DNA from: Thermobifida halotolerans
Lineage (GTDB): Bacteria; Actinomycetota; Actinomycetes; Streptosporangiales; Streptosporangiaceae
Direction: 5' to 3'
NCBI RefSeq assembly: GCF_003574835.2
Contig: NZ_CP063196.1
Coordinates: 1,426,001-1,490,000 of the forward strand
DNA: 64,000 bases
The position numbers and the translations under genes were made by a program. Numbering within the stretch: position 1 is the first letter of the stretch; each line of letters starts with the position of its first letter. The notes beneath the pieces were generated by a model that had not been told where the DNA came from, ran no database searches, and worked only from the letters and a program-made list of their open reading frames with translations. Positions 17,560-27,187 of this stretch are shown in pieces.

Positions 17560-19212
17560 ATGACGTCTCCCCGAGTCACGTCCTCCCCGGTCCGCGAGGA
17601 ACCGCGGTCGGGCACCATCCGCAACCCGGTGCTGACCGGCTTCTATCCCGACCCCTCGATTCTGCGCGTGGACGACGACTACTACATGGCGACCTCCACG
17701 TTCGAGTGGTATCCCGGGGTCACCCTGCACCACTCCCGTGACCTGGTGCACTGGCGCTCCCTGGGCGGGGCGCTGACCGAGACCCGGCTGCTGGACCTGA
17801 CCGGACGGCGCGACTCCGCCGGGGTGTGGGCGCCGGCCCTGTCCCACCGCGACGGCCTGTTCTTCCTCATCTACACCAACGTCGAGAGCTACAGCGGCAA
17901 CTTCTGGGACAGCCCCAACTACGTCACCACCGCCCCCGACATCACCGGCCCCTGGTCGGACCCGGTTCCGCTGCACGCGCGCGGCTTCGACCCGTCGCTG
18001 TTCCATGACGACGACGGGCGCACCTGGATGCTCAGCACCGCCATGGACTGGCGTCCCGGGCACGACGCGTTCGGCGGCATCGTCGCCCAGGAGTTCTCGG
18101 TGCGCGACATGAAACTGGTCGGCGAGCCGCGGATCATCTTCACCGGCACCGAGGTCGGGGTGACCGAGGCGCCCCACATCTACAAGCGCGGCGACTGGTA
18201 CTACCTGATGACCGCCGAGGGCGGCACCAAGTGGGAGCACCAGGTCACGGTGGCGCGCTCCCGTTCGGTCACCGGCCCCTACGAGGTGGATCCGGCCGGG
18301 CCGACGCTGACCTCGCGGCACGTGCCCGAGGCGGTGCTGCAGAAGGCCGGGCACGCCAGCATGGTGGAGACCCAGCACGGCGAGTGGTACCTGGCGCACC
18401 TGACCGGCCGTCCGCTGCCGCCCGTCGGCCGGTGCGTGCTGGGCCGGGAGACCGCGCTGCAGAAGGTGGAGTGGACGCGGGACGGGTGGCCTCGGGTCCA
18501 CAACGCCGAGCCGCTGCCGGAGGTGCCGGGGCCGCGCGGCCTGGCCGCGCACCCGTGGCCGCAGGCTCCCGAGACCGACGACTTCGACGACGCCGAACTG
18601 CGTCCCGAGTGGAGCACGCTGCGCCGCCCCGTCGACCCCTCCTGGGTGTCGCTGACGGAGCGGCCCGGCTTCCTGCGCGTCCGCGGCGGCCAGTCGCCCT
18701 CGGGGCTGCACAAGCCCAGCCTGGTGGCCCGTCGGCTGCAGCACCGCGCGTGCGTGTTCGAGGCCGCCATGGAGTTCGCCCCCGAGGACTTCCGGCAGAT
18801 GGCCGGGATCACCGCCTACTACAACACCCGCCAGTGGCACTACCTGTACGTCAACCGCGACGACCGCGGCGGTGTGTTCGCGGGTGTGCTCACCAGCGAC
18901 CGGGGCTGCATCAGCGAGGTGGGACGGCGCATCAGCGTCGAGGGCTGGCCGCGGGTGTTCCTGCGCGCCGCCGTCGACGGGGTCGACCTGAGCTTCGCGG
19001 TCTCCTCCGACGGCAGCACCTGGGCCGACATGGGGGTGCGGCTGGACATGAGCCTCCTGTCCGACGAGTACGCCGAGGAGCGCTTCGGCAACACGCCCAC
19101 CATGTGGGGCTTCACCGGGGCGTTCCTGGGACTGTGGGCGCACGACATGACCGGCGCGGGACTGCCCGCCGACTTCGACTCCTGTTCCTACCGGCCTCAG
19201 TCCCCCTCCTGA
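17560..19212 (+). CDS. GH43 beta-xylosidase / alpha-L-arabinofuranosidase
   Basis: An intracellular exo-glycosidase of 550 residues with no signal peptide. Residues 20-310 are the five-bladed propeller. The catalytic base Asp lies in NPVLTGFYPDPSILR, the pKa-tuning Asp in GFDPSLFHDDDG and the acid Glu in VTEAPHIYK. Residues about 340-550 form the concanavalin-like C-terminal domain typical of GH43 subfamily 11 xylosidases. It is the last gene of the LacI-controlled importer operon, so imported xylo-oligosaccharides are its probable substrate. A hairpin terminator follows. Confidence 0.92.
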   Translation: MTSPRVTSSPVREEPRSGTIRNPVLTGFYPDPSILRVDDDYYMATSTFEWYPGVTLHHSRDLVHWRSLGGALTETRLLDLTGRRDSAGVWAPALSHRDGLFFLIYTNVESYSGNFWDSPNYVTTAPDITGPWSDPVPLHARGFDPSLFHDDDGRTWMLSTAMDWRPGHDAFGGIVAQEFSVRDMKLVGEPRIIFTGTEVGVTEAPHIYKRGDWYYLMTAEGGTKWEHQVTVARSRSVTGPYEVDPAGPTLTSRHVPEAVLQKAGHASMVETQHGEWYLAHLTGRPLPPVGRCVLGRETALQKVEWTRDGWPRVHNAEPLPEVPGPRGLAAHPWPQAPETDDFDDAELRPEWSTLRRPVDPSWVSLTERPGFLRVRGGQSPSGLHKPSLVARRLQHRACVFEAAMEFAPEDFRQMAGITAYYNTRQWHYLYVNRDDRGGVFAGVLTSDRGCISEVGRRISVEGWPRVFLRAAVDGVDLSFAVSSDGSTWADMGVRLDMSLLSDEYAEERFGNTPTMWGFTGAFLGLWAHDMTGAGLPADFDSCSYRPQSPS

Positions 19213-19221
19213 GGTCGGGGG

Positions 19222-19253
19222 CCGGCACACCCTGCTCCTCCCGGGTGTGCCGG
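19222..19253 (+). terminator. Intrinsic terminator of the xylosidase operon
   Basis: An 11-bp perfect stem (CCGGCACACCC) and a 10-nt loop, ten bases after the GH43 stop and between convergent genes. Confidence 0.7.
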
Positions 19254-19332
19254 GCCGGACCGTCCGCGGTCCCTCCCGATGCCCCGGTCCCCCTCCCGGG
19301 CTCGGGAGAGCGTCGGCCGTGATCCCGCCGGA

Positions 19333-21321
19333 TCACGGCCGACGCGGCACGCGGACGGCCGCGCACCCTCCGGCCGCCACCCTCCTCCCAGCGGCCGGGG
19401 TGCCCCGGAGCGCGTCGTGTCCGTCCTCCGCGAGACCCAACTCGGAGGCCGACACGGCGCGCTCCGCGTGGTTGAGGACGAAGACCCACGACTCGTCACC
19501 GGCGGTGCGGCGCACCACCTCGACGCCGGGAGGCGGGGCGGGGCGCCGGGGGGCGCACGCCCGGGCGAGAACCGCGCCCAGGGCCGCGTCGTCCAGGTCG
19601 CAGGAGACGTACCAGGCCTGTCCGGCTCCCCGGTCGGCGCGGGTGATCGCGGGCAGGCCGTCGAGCGGGCCGCCGACGTAGGAGGCCTCGACGCGGGCGT
19701 CGTCGACGCGCAGGTGTTCGCTCCAGGCGCGGGCCCGCCCGTAGTCGGTGCCGTCGGCCGCGCGTACGGCCACCTGCTCCGCCGCGTCCAGCGGGTGGTA
19801 CTGCAGGGCGCGCACGCCCAGCAGGTCGCGCAGCGCGCCCGGGTAGCCGCCGGTGCGCACCCGCGCGTGCTCGTCGGCGGTGCCGCTGAGGTAGGTGGCC
19901 ACCAGGACGCCACCGCGTTCGACGTGGGCGGCCAGGGCCCGCGCCGTGGCGTCGGAGGTCACGTACAGCATGGGCACGACCAGCAGCGGAAGGTCGGGCA
20001 GGGGCGCGTGGGGGGAGGCGAAGGCGACGGTGCGGCCCTGGCGCCACAGCGCCCGGTGGACCTGGCGGACCGCGGCGGGGTAGTCGAGGTCGGGGGCGGG
20101 CAGGGCGGGGGCCTGCAGCGCCCACCAGCACTCGGGGTCCCACACCACGGCCGCGTCCTCGACCACCTCGGCGTCGCGGACGTCGGCCAGGCGGCCCAGC
20201 AGCGCGCCCAGTTCGCGCACCTCGGAGAAGACCGGGCTGTCGGCGCCGGCGTGCGGCAGCATCGCCGGGTGCCACTGCTCGGCGCCGCCGCGCGAGGCCC
20301 GCCACTGGAAGAACATCGCGCCGCGTGAGCCGCGGGCCACGTGGGTGAGGCTGTGCCGGATGATCTCGCCGGGGGCCTTGGGGCGCACGCGGTTCCCGAG
20401 GTGCCCGGTGGCCTGCTCCATCAGCAGCCAGGGCCGCCGCCCGCCCCAGGAGCGGGCCAGGTCGGCGGCGAAGGCGTGCTGGTGGGCGGCGCCCGCGCCG
20501 GTGGAGTCGGGGTAGACGTCCACGGCCACCAGGTCGAGGTCGCCGTCCCACGTCCACGGGTTGACCGGCACCCAGGAGCCGAACGCGAGGTTGGTGGTGA
20601 CCGGGACGGCCGGGTTGGCGGCGCGCAGCACGTCGCGCTGGGCCCGGTAGTGGGCGCGCATCGCGTCGGCCAGGAAGCGGCGGAAGTCCAGGAGGTGGGC
20701 GGGGTTGGGCAGGTACTGGGTGGCGCGGGGCGGCTGGACCTGCTCCCAGGCCGAGTAGCGCTGGCTCCAGAAGGCGGTGGTCCAGGCGTCGTTGAGCGCC
20801 TCCAGGGTGCCGTGGCGGTCGCGCAGCCAGTCGCGGAAGGCGCGGGCGGCGTGGGCGCTGTGGGTGTGGGTGCCGTACTCGTTGTGGACGTGCCACATCA
20901 CCAGGGCGGGGTGGTGGGCGTAGCGCCGCGCGAGTTCCCGTGTGATCCGCAGGCAGGCCTCCCGGTAGGCGGGGGCGCACACGTCGTAGGTGTCGCGGCT
21001 GCCGTGGGTCAGCCGCACGCCGTCGGCGGTCACCGGCATGGCGTCGGGGTGGGCCAGGGTGAACCAGGGCGGGGGAGAGGCGGTGGGGGTGGCCAGGGCC
21101 GCGCCGATCCCGTTGCGGTGCAGCAGGTCCAGGACGCGGTCCAGCCACGCGAAGTCGTAGGTCCCCTCCTCGGGTTCCAGCAGGCTCCAGGAGAACACGC
21201 CGACGGTGACCAGGGTGACCCCGGCCTCGCGCATGAGCCGCATGTCCTCGGCCCACACCGTCTCGGGCCACTGCTCGGGGTTGTAGTCGCCGCCGAACCA
21301 CAGGGACGTCGGAGCGGGCAC
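19333..21321 (-). CDS. GH42 beta-galactosidase
   Basis: A cytoplasmic retaining beta-galactosidase of 662 residues. The N-terminal TIM barrel opens WFGGDYNPEQWPE. The acid/base Glu is in HVHNEYG (about residue 148) and the nucleophile Glu in LLMEQATG (about residue 305). A trimerisation domain and a small C-terminal domain complete the family layout. The GTG start follows AAGGAGGG; the upstream ATG would place the ribosome site inside the gene. It is divergent from GH95 across an operator also found before GH31. Its likely job is removing galactose from xyloglucan side chains. Confidence 0.92.
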   Translation of the reverse strand: MPAPTSLWFGGDYNPEQWPETVWAEDMRLMREAGVTLVTVGVFSWSLLEPEEGTYDFAWLDRVLDLLHRNGIGAALATPTASPPPWFTLAHPDAMPVTADGVRLTHGSRDTYDVCAPAYREACLRITRELARRYAHHPALVMWHVHNEYGTHTHSAHAARAFRDWLRDRHGTLEALNDAWTTAFWSQRYSAWEQVQPPRATQYLPNPAHLLDFRRFLADAMRAHYRAQRDVLRAANPAVPVTTNLAFGSWVPVNPWTWDGDLDLVAVDVYPDSTGAGAAHQHAFAADLARSWGGRRPWLLMEQATGHLGNRVRPKAPGEIIRHSLTHVARGSRGAMFFQWRASRGGAEQWHPAMLPHAGADSPVFSEVRELGALLGRLADVRDAEVVEDAAVVWDPECWWALQAPALPAPDLDYPAAVRQVHRALWRQGRTVAFASPHAPLPDLPLLVVPMLYVTSDATARALAAHVERGGVLVATYLSGTADEHARVRTGGYPGALRDLLGVRALQYHPLDAAEQVAVRAADGTDYGRARAWSEHLRVDDARVEASYVGGPLDGLPAITRADRGAGQAWYVSCDLDDAALGAVLARACAPRRPAPPPGVEVVRRTAGDESWVFVLNHAERAVSASELGLAEDGHDALRGTPAAGRRVAAGGCAAVRVPRRP

Positions 21322-21342
21322 GTCCGCCCTCCTTGCTTTTAT

Positions 21343-21365
21343 TTTGGCTACCAAACAAACTAATT
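21343..21365. promoter_or_regulatory. Shared operator-like motif between GH42 and GH95
   Basis: An inverted repeat TTTGG-CTA-CCAAA followed by CAAACTAATTA. Similar elements occur before GH31 (24771) and between the second importer and ROK (37825). Located where it could repress both divergent glycosidase genes. Confidence 0.55.
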
Positions 21366-21400
21366 ATTCCGTTTCGGACGCCCGGCACAAGGGAGCAGCC

Positions 21401-23665
21401 ATGGCCCGACCCGCACCGCCCGACGGGATCTCCACCCGCCTGCCCGCCGCCTCCTGGGAGGAGGCCCTGGTCACCGGCAACGGCCGCCAGGGCGCACTGG
21501 TGCACGCCGTGCAGACCCAGGTGCGCCTCACCCTCGGCCACGAACGGCTGTTCTGGCCGCTGGAGGAGCCGCTGCCCGCCCCGCACACCGCGCCCGCCCT
21601 GGCCGAACTGCGCGCCCTGCTGCGCTCGGGGCGGCCCCGCGCCGCCGCCGAACGCGTCGTCGAACTCGCGCGCGCCGAACACCCCGGCTACGCCCGCACC
21701 CGCTGGATCGACCCGCTCACCGGCGCGGGCACCCTGACCTTCACCCCCGCCCGACCCGGGTGGGGGAGCCTGGCGCGCCACTGCGAGTACGCCACCGCCG
21801 TGGTGCGCGAGGAACTGCCCGGAGGCCTCGTCCACGAGGTCTTCGCCTCCCGCGCCGACGACGTCGTGGCGCTGCGCCTGCGCGCTCCGGGCGGCGTCGA
21901 CGGCGTCCTCGCGCTGGGGCCGCTTCCCGGCGAGCCGCCCACCCCGGCCGACACGGTCCTCACCAGCGGCCCCCACACGCTGGCGCTGCGCGTCGCCTTC
22001 ACCCGCCCCCGGCCGAACACACCCACCGGATATGTGCTGACCTGCCGCGTCTGCGCCCCCGGCGGGCGGGTCAGCGTGGACGGACCGGGGCGGCTGCGCG
22101 TGCGGGGCGCGCCCGAGGTGGTGGTGCTGGCCCGCACCACGCTCTCCCGTACCGGAGGCGCCCCCGAGGCCGACGCCGCCCTGGAGGAGCTGGAACCCGA
22201 CTTCACCGCACTGCTGGAGCGGCACGTGCCCCGCCACGCCGACCTGGTGAGCCGCGCCCGCGTCCGGCTGACCCCGCGCGGGCGCGCCGACAGCGCCCCC
22301 GTGTGGGGGGAGGAGCTGCTGGCCGCCGGACCCCGCCCCGAACTCGTCGAACGCCTCGTCGACGCGGGCCACTACGCGATCGTGTGCGCCACCGGTGAAC
22401 TGCCCCCCACCCTGCAGGGGGTGTGGAGCGGCGCCCACTCGCCGCCGTGGAGCTCCGGCTACACCCTCGACGGCAACCTCGCCTCCGCGGTGGCCGCCCT
22501 GTACCCCCTGGGCGCCGCCGAACTGATGCTGCCGGTGTTCGACCTGCTCGACTCGCTGCGCGGCGACTTCGCCGACAACGCCCGGCGCCTCTACGGCTGC
22601 CGCGGCCTGCTGGTGCCCGCGCACGTGTCCACCCACGGCCGCCACAACCACTTCGGCCCCGAGTGGTGTCTGACCCTGTGGACCGCCGGCGCGGCCTGGC
22701 TGGCCCGGCTGTACTGGGACCACTACAGCCACACCCGGGATGTCGCCTTCCTGCGCGAGCGGGCGCTGCCGTTCCTGCGCGCCGCCGCCGAGTTCCACGA
22801 GGACTTCGTCTCCGACGACGGGTTCGTGCCGTCCTACTCGCCGGAGAACACCCCCGCCGACTCCGACTCCCAGGCCTGCGTCAACGCCACCATGGACGTC
22901 GCCGCGGTGCGCGACCTGCTCCGCAACCTGCTGCGCGCCCACCGCGTACTCGGGCTTCCCGGGGCGCGGCGCTGGGCGGCGCTGGCCGCGCGGCTGCCCG
23001 GCTACCGGGTCTCGCCCGCCGGGGAGCTGGCCGAGTGGGCGAGCGCGGCCGGGCCGCTGGAGCAGGCCGACCACCACGCCCACCGGCACGCCTCCCACCT
23101 GTTTCCGTTCTGGTACGAGGGCGACCCGGCGTTCGCCGATCCCGCCCTGCGCGCGTCGGCGGTGCGCGCCGTGCGCGCGCGGCTGGCCTGGTGGCGCTCC
23201 TCGGACGCGGACGAGATGGCGTTCGGCCTGGTCCAGCTCGGACTGGCGGCGGCCCACCTGGGGTTGGCCGACGAGGCCCACCAGGCGCTGCGGCTCATGG
23301 CCACCCGCTACTGGCGGCCCACCCTGGTGTCCACCCACAACCGGGGCGCGCTGTTCAACACCGACATCTGCGGCGGGTTCGCGGCGGTGGTGGCGGCCAT
23401 GCTGCTGCGCTCCCGCGAGGGGCGAGTGGACCTGCTGCCCGCCCTGCCCGCCCCGTGGACCGAGGGGGAGGCGCACGGATTGTGCGCGCGCGGCGGCGTC
23501 GTCGTGGACCGCCTGGAGTGGGAGGGCGGTCGGATGCGCGCCGAGGTGGGCGCGCGTGCGTCCGTCCGGGTACGCGTGGGCCTGCCCGACGGCACGGTGC
23601 GGCGTCTGGACCTGGTGCCGGGGCGCACGGAGACGGTGGAGGCCGCGCTGGCGCCGCGGCGGTGA
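21401..23665 (+). CDS. GH95-like alpha-L-fucosidase/galactosidase, altered active site
   Basis: A 754-residue cytoplasmic enzyme with the GH95 order of domains: N-terminal beta-sandwich (1-245), (alpha/alpha)6 barrel (about 280-640) and a C-terminal sandwich. The acid Glu motif is YSPENTP, followed by HRHASHLFPF and LFNTDICGGF (the base Asp region). In characterised GH95 the water is held by two Asn in an LNxNL motif; here the same place reads LDGNL, so the first Asn is Asp. It probably removes the terminal L-fucose or L-galactose of xyloglucan, but specificity is open. ATG follows GGGAG; divergent from GH42. Confidence 0.8.
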   Translation: MARPAPPDGISTRLPAASWEEALVTGNGRQGALVHAVQTQVRLTLGHERLFWPLEEPLPAPHTAPALAELRALLRSGRPRAAAERVVELARAEHPGYARTRWIDPLTGAGTLTFTPARPGWGSLARHCEYATAVVREELPGGLVHEVFASRADDVVALRLRAPGGVDGVLALGPLPGEPPTPADTVLTSGPHTLALRVAFTRPRPNTPTGYVLTCRVCAPGGRVSVDGPGRLRVRGAPEVVVLARTTLSRTGGAPEADAALEELEPDFTALLERHVPRHADLVSRARVRLTPRGRADSAPVWGEELLAAGPRPELVERLVDAGHYAIVCATGELPPTLQGVWSGAHSPPWSSGYTLDGNLASAVAALYPLGAAELMLPVFDLLDSLRGDFADNARRLYGCRGLLVPAHVSTHGRHNHFGPEWCLTLWTAGAAWLARLYWDHYSHTRDVAFLRERALPFLRAAAEFHEDFVSDDGFVPSYSPENTPADSDSQACVNATMDVAAVRDLLRNLLRAHRVLGLPGARRWAALAARLPGYRVSPAGELAEWASAAGPLEQADHHAHRHASHLFPFWYEGDPAFADPALRASAVRAVRARLAWWRSSDADEMAFGLVQLGLAAAHLGLADEAHQALRLMATRYWRPTLVSTHNRGALFNTDICGGFAAVVAAMLLRSREGRVDLLPALPAPWTEGEAHGLCARGGVVVDRLEWEGGRMRAEVGARASVRVRVGLPDGTVRRLDLVPGRTETVEAALAPRR

Positions 23666-23743
23666 GCGGGGCGGCAGCCCTCTTGCCTGGAGCACGCTCC
23701 AGGTCGGTAGTCTCTCCGCTCCCCGAGGAACGGAGAGAGCACC

Positions 23744-24655
23744 ATGACCGACCAGTCCTCCCCCCGCCCCGCCGCTCCCGACACCGACGCGCTGCTGGCC
23801 CGCCGCCTGGCTGCGGCGGGCCTGGAGGTGCGCTCGCTGCGGCCCGTCACGGGCGGCATGGCGGCCGTCGCGCGGATCGCCACCCTCAGCGACGGCTCCG
23901 AGGTGTTCGCCAAGACGCTGACCCCGGTGCCGGGGCCCGACCTGTTCGAGGTCGAGGCCGAGGGCCTGGCGGCGCTGCGCGACCTCGGCGGCGTCGCCAC
24001 CCCCGAGGCGGTGCGGGTCGCACCGGACGTGCTCGTGCTGCGGGCGCTGCGCCCCCGCCCCGACACCCCGCGGTTCTGGGAGCGGCTCGGTCGCGCGGTG
24101 GCCGCCCTGCACACCACCACCGTCACCGACCGCTTCGGCTGGCACCGCGACGGCTGGCTGGGGCGGATGCGCCAGGACAACACCTGGCACGACAGCGGTC
24201 ACGAGTTCTACGCCCGGCGCCGCATCCTGCGCTGGCTGCCCGAGCCGCACGTACGGGCCGCGTTCGACCGCGAGGACCGCCGCGCGCTGGAGCGACTGTG
24301 CGAGCGCCTGCCCGAGATCGTCCCCGACATCCCCGCGTCGCTGACCCACGGCGACCTGTGGACCACCAACATCATCGCCGACGAGCGCGGGGAGCCGGTG
24401 CTCGTCGACCCGGCGGTCTCCTACAACTGGCCCGAGACCGACATCAGCATGCTGTGGTGCACGCCTCGCCCGCCCGAGTCCGACCACTTCTTCGCCGCCT
24501 ATGAGGAGGCGGCCCGGCCCGAGCCGGGGTGGCGGGAGCGGCTGCCAGTGCTGTACCTGCGGGAACTGCTGTGCGTCATCGCCCACGGGGACGACCACTG
24601 GGGCGCGGCCGACCGGGTCCGCGAGGTGATCGCGCCGTTCCGACGCCGCGGCTGA
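23744..24655 (+). CDS. Fructosamine/ketosamine-3-kinase family protein
   Basis: A 303-residue kinase of the FN3K/aminoglycoside phosphotransferase fold. The nucleotide-site Lys is in VFAKTL (about residue 66). The catalytic loop is LTHGDLWTTN and the metal motif VDPAVSYNWPETDISML, a close match to the family pattern. FN3Ks phosphorylate sugars attached to lysine, so that the adduct falls off. It sits between glycosidase genes without an obvious link to xyloglucan. A hairpin (TCTCTCCG arms) just upstream overlaps the ribosome site. Confidence 0.9.
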   Translation: MTDQSSPRPAAPDTDALLARRLAAAGLEVRSLRPVTGGMAAVARIATLSDGSEVFAKTLTPVPGPDLFEVEAEGLAALRDLGGVATPEAVRVAPDVLVLRALRPRPDTPRFWERLGRAVAALHTTTVTDRFGWHRDGWLGRMRQDNTWHDSGHEFYARRRILRWLPEPHVRAAFDREDRRALERLCERLPEIVPDIPASLTHGDLWTTNIIADERGEPVLVDPAVSYNWPETDISMLWCTPRPPESDHFFAAYEEAARPEPGWRERLPVLYLRELLCVIAHGDDHWGAADRVREVIAPFRRRG

Positions 24656-24770
24656 GGTCGGACGCCGTGCCGGGGCCGCACCCCCGGCCGCACCGCTGCG
24701 GGAACGCCGGTCCACCGCCCCTCCGATCCCGATGCGTGGTCTTCTTCACACGGAACGTTGATTTTTGTTC

Positions 24771-24789
24771 GTTTGGAAGCCAAACTAAT
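24771..24789. promoter_or_regulatory. Operator-like inverted repeat before GH31
   Basis: GTTTGG-AAG-CCAAAC, then TAAT. It is the second member of the motif family seen at 21343 and 37825, located 36 bases before the GH31 start codon. Confidence 0.6.
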
Positions 24790-24824
24790 CGGGAGTGTCG
24801 TCCGCGCCCCCGCAAGGAGCCGTC

Positions 24825-27122
24825 ATGCTCTACCGGCCGCCCATGGTCCCCCACGAGCGCTTCGTCGCCGACCCCCCGGCGCTGCCCGTCCCCCACCCCG
24901 ACGCCCCCGGCCCCTCGACGGTCACCCGGGCCGACGTCGTCGGGACCACCGGTCAGGGGATCGAACTCAAGGCCGCCACCGCGGCGGGCGAGTCCCTCTC
25001 CGTCAGCGTCACCGCGTCGGCCCCCGGCGTCGTCCGCGTCCGCCTCAGCGCCCGCCCCGACGCCGTCAACCGGGCCGCGCGCGCCACCACCATGGTCCAC
25101 CCCGACCCCGACGCCACCGCCGACGTCACCGTCGACGGCGACCACGTCGTCGTGGCCAGCGGCCCGCTGCGCGCCCACATCAGCCTCGACCCCTGGCACC
25201 TGCGGTTCACCGACGACTCCGGGCGGCTGCTCACCGAACAGGACCGCGGCCACGTCGACATCAGCGGACGCTGCCGCACCCTGCCGTTCGGCCGCAGCAC
25301 CGTCGACGGCACCACCGCCTACCACGACTCCCTCGCACTCGCCGCCGACGAGCGCCTCGGCGGGCTCGGAGAACGCTTCACCCCGTTCGACCTGCGCGGC
25401 CGCCGCGTACGCATGTGGAACTTCGACGCCTTCGGCGCCGAGTCCGACCGCGCCTACAAGAACGTGCCGCTGTACGTGTCCAGCCGCGGCTACGGCCTGC
25501 TCGTCGACACCGGCAGCCCCGCCGAGTTCGACATGGGACAGTCCACGCACAGCTGCGTGCAACTGCTCGTCCCCGACGACGTGCTCGACTACCACGTCAT
25601 CGCCGGACCCGGCCCCCGCGAGATCCTCGACCGCCTCAACACCCTCACCTGCCGCCCCGCCCTGCCGCCCAAGTGGGCGCTGGGCGCGTGGATCTCCTCC
25701 GGGTTCATCCACGACACCCAGCAGCGCGTCATGGAACGCGCCCGCACCATCCGCGCCCGCGGCATCCCCTGCGACGTCCTGCACCTGGACTGCTACTGGC
25801 AGGCCGAGGGGCACTGGTCCGACCTCGACTGGGACCGCGACGCCTTCCCCGACCCCGAGCGGATGCTGGCCGACCTCGCCGAGATGGGCTTCCGCGTCTG
25901 CCTGTGGATCAACCCCTACATCTCCCACCGCAGCCCGCACTTCGCCCGCGCCGCCGAACGCGGCTACTTCCTGCGCCGCGCCTCCGGCGACGTCTACGTC
26001 GCCGACGCCTGGCACGGCTCCCACCCGCCCGTGGGCATCGTCGACTTCACCAACCCCGAGGCCGCCGACTGGTACGCCTCCCGGCTGCGCCCGCTGCTCC
26101 AGCAGGGCGTGGCGGTGTTCAAGACCGACTTCGGCGAGGGCGTGCCCGCCGACGCGGTGGCCGCCAACGGCATGAGCGGCACCGACCTGCACAACGTCTA
26201 CACGCTGCTGTTCAACGACGTCGTCGCCGAGACCACCCGCCGGGTGAGGGGATACGACCTGGTGTGGGCGCGCTCCTCCTACCTGGGCGGACAGCGCCAC
26301 TCCGCCCAGTGGAGCGGCGACAGCCAGTGCACCTTCCCCGCCATGGCCGCCACCCTGCGCGCCGGACTCAGCCACGGCCTCAGCGGCGTGCCGTTCTGGA
26401 GCCACGACGCCGGAGGGTTCAACGGCACCCCCGACACCGCCCTGTACGCGCGCTGGTCCCAGTTCGGCGCGTTCTCCCCGCTGGTGCGCTTCCACGGCAC
26501 CACCACCCGCGAACCCTGGCGCTTCGCCCCCGAGGCCGAGGCCGCGGCCGCCGACGCGCTGCGACTGCGCTACCGGCTCATGCCCTACCTGTACTCGGCG
26601 GCGGCGCTCTCCGCGCGCACCGGCATCCCGATGATGCGCGCCCTGTGCGTCGACTACCCCGACGACCCGCTGTCCTGGCAGGCCGAACTGGAGTACCTGC
26701 TCGGCCCCGACCTGTTGGTGGCCCCCGTCTGCGGCCCCGAGGGGGTGCGCGACGTCTACCTGCCGCCCGGCCGGTGGGTGGACCACTGGACCGGGCGCCT
26801 CCACGAGGGCGGCCGGTCGGTGCGGCTGCACAGCCCACTGGACCGGTTCCCGCTGTTCGTGCGGCTGGGCGCGCTCATCCCCGTGGCCGAGCCCGCCACC
26901 ACCATCCCCGACGGCCCGTTCTCCCCGGTCACCCTCGTCAGTTGGGGCGGCCTGGGACGGCGCACCGTCCTCACCGACGTCGACGGCGACACCGTCGTCA
27001 CCGCCGTGCGCGAAGGCGACACCCTGCGCGTCACCGCGGACGGCCCGGCCCCGATCACCGGTGTCAACATCGTTCCCGTTCACGGGCTCACCCCGCCCGA
27101 CCAGGTGGAACTGCACCGCTGA
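24825..27122 (+). CDS. GH31 alpha-xylosidase (YicI-like)
   Basis: A cytoplasmic alpha-xylosidase of 765 residues that removes the non-reducing xylose from xyloglucan oligosaccharides. The nucleophile Asp lies in KTDFGEG (about residue 433), the motif that marks alpha-xylosidases within GH31. The acid Asp is in AQWSGDSQ (about residue 499). WISSGFIHDTQQ and SHDAGGFNGTPD are further GH31 blocks. AAGGAG precedes ATG 24825; the upstream ATG at 24795 lacks a ribosome site. The gene leads an operon with the GH74 xyloglucanase 65 bases downstream and carries the operator at 24771. Confidence 0.93.
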   Translation: MLYRPPMVPHERFVADPPALPVPHPDAPGPSTVTRADVVGTTGQGIELKAATAAGESLSVSVTASAPGVVRVRLSARPDAVNRAARATTMVHPDPDATADVTVDGDHVVVASGPLRAHISLDPWHLRFTDDSGRLLTEQDRGHVDISGRCRTLPFGRSTVDGTTAYHDSLALAADERLGGLGERFTPFDLRGRRVRMWNFDAFGAESDRAYKNVPLYVSSRGYGLLVDTGSPAEFDMGQSTHSCVQLLVPDDVLDYHVIAGPGPREILDRLNTLTCRPALPPKWALGAWISSGFIHDTQQRVMERARTIRARGIPCDVLHLDCYWQAEGHWSDLDWDRDAFPDPERMLADLAEMGFRVCLWINPYISHRSPHFARAAERGYFLRRASGDVYVADAWHGSHPPVGIVDFTNPEAADWYASRLRPLLQQGVAVFKTDFGEGVPADAVAANGMSGTDLHNVYTLLFNDVVAETTRRVRGYDLVWARSSYLGGQRHSAQWSGDSQCTFPAMAATLRAGLSHGLSGVPFWSHDAGGFNGTPDTALYARWSQFGAFSPLVRFHGTTTREPWRFAPEAEAAAADALRLRYRLMPYLYSAAALSARTGIPMMRALCVDYPDDPLSWQAELEYLLGPDLLVAPVCGPEGVRDVYLPPGRWVDHWTGRLHEGGRSVRLHSPLDRFPLFVRLGALIPVAEPATTIPDGPFSPVTLVSWGGLGRRTVLTDVDGDTVVTAVREGDTLRVTADGPAPITGVNIVPVHGLTPPDQVELHR

Positions 27123-27187
27123 GGGGCCGTTCGCACACCGCCCGGGAAGGTCCCGGGCAGGCTCCACCCCCACATCAGGAGCATGAA

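Noticed and set aside
23687-23702. CTGGAGC-AC-GCTCCAG resembles the CelR operator of Thermobifida.
   Set aside because: The known box is TGGGAGCGCTCCCA with no central insertion; this copy has different flanks and an AC in the middle. It may be a hairpin after GH95.
19496-24715. Very long minus-strand open frame of 1739 codons.
   Set aside because: It is a shadow of the GH42, GH95 and FN3K genes in GC-rich DNA. Composition is Arg/Pro/Gly-heavy and no domain is visible apart from mirrored segments.
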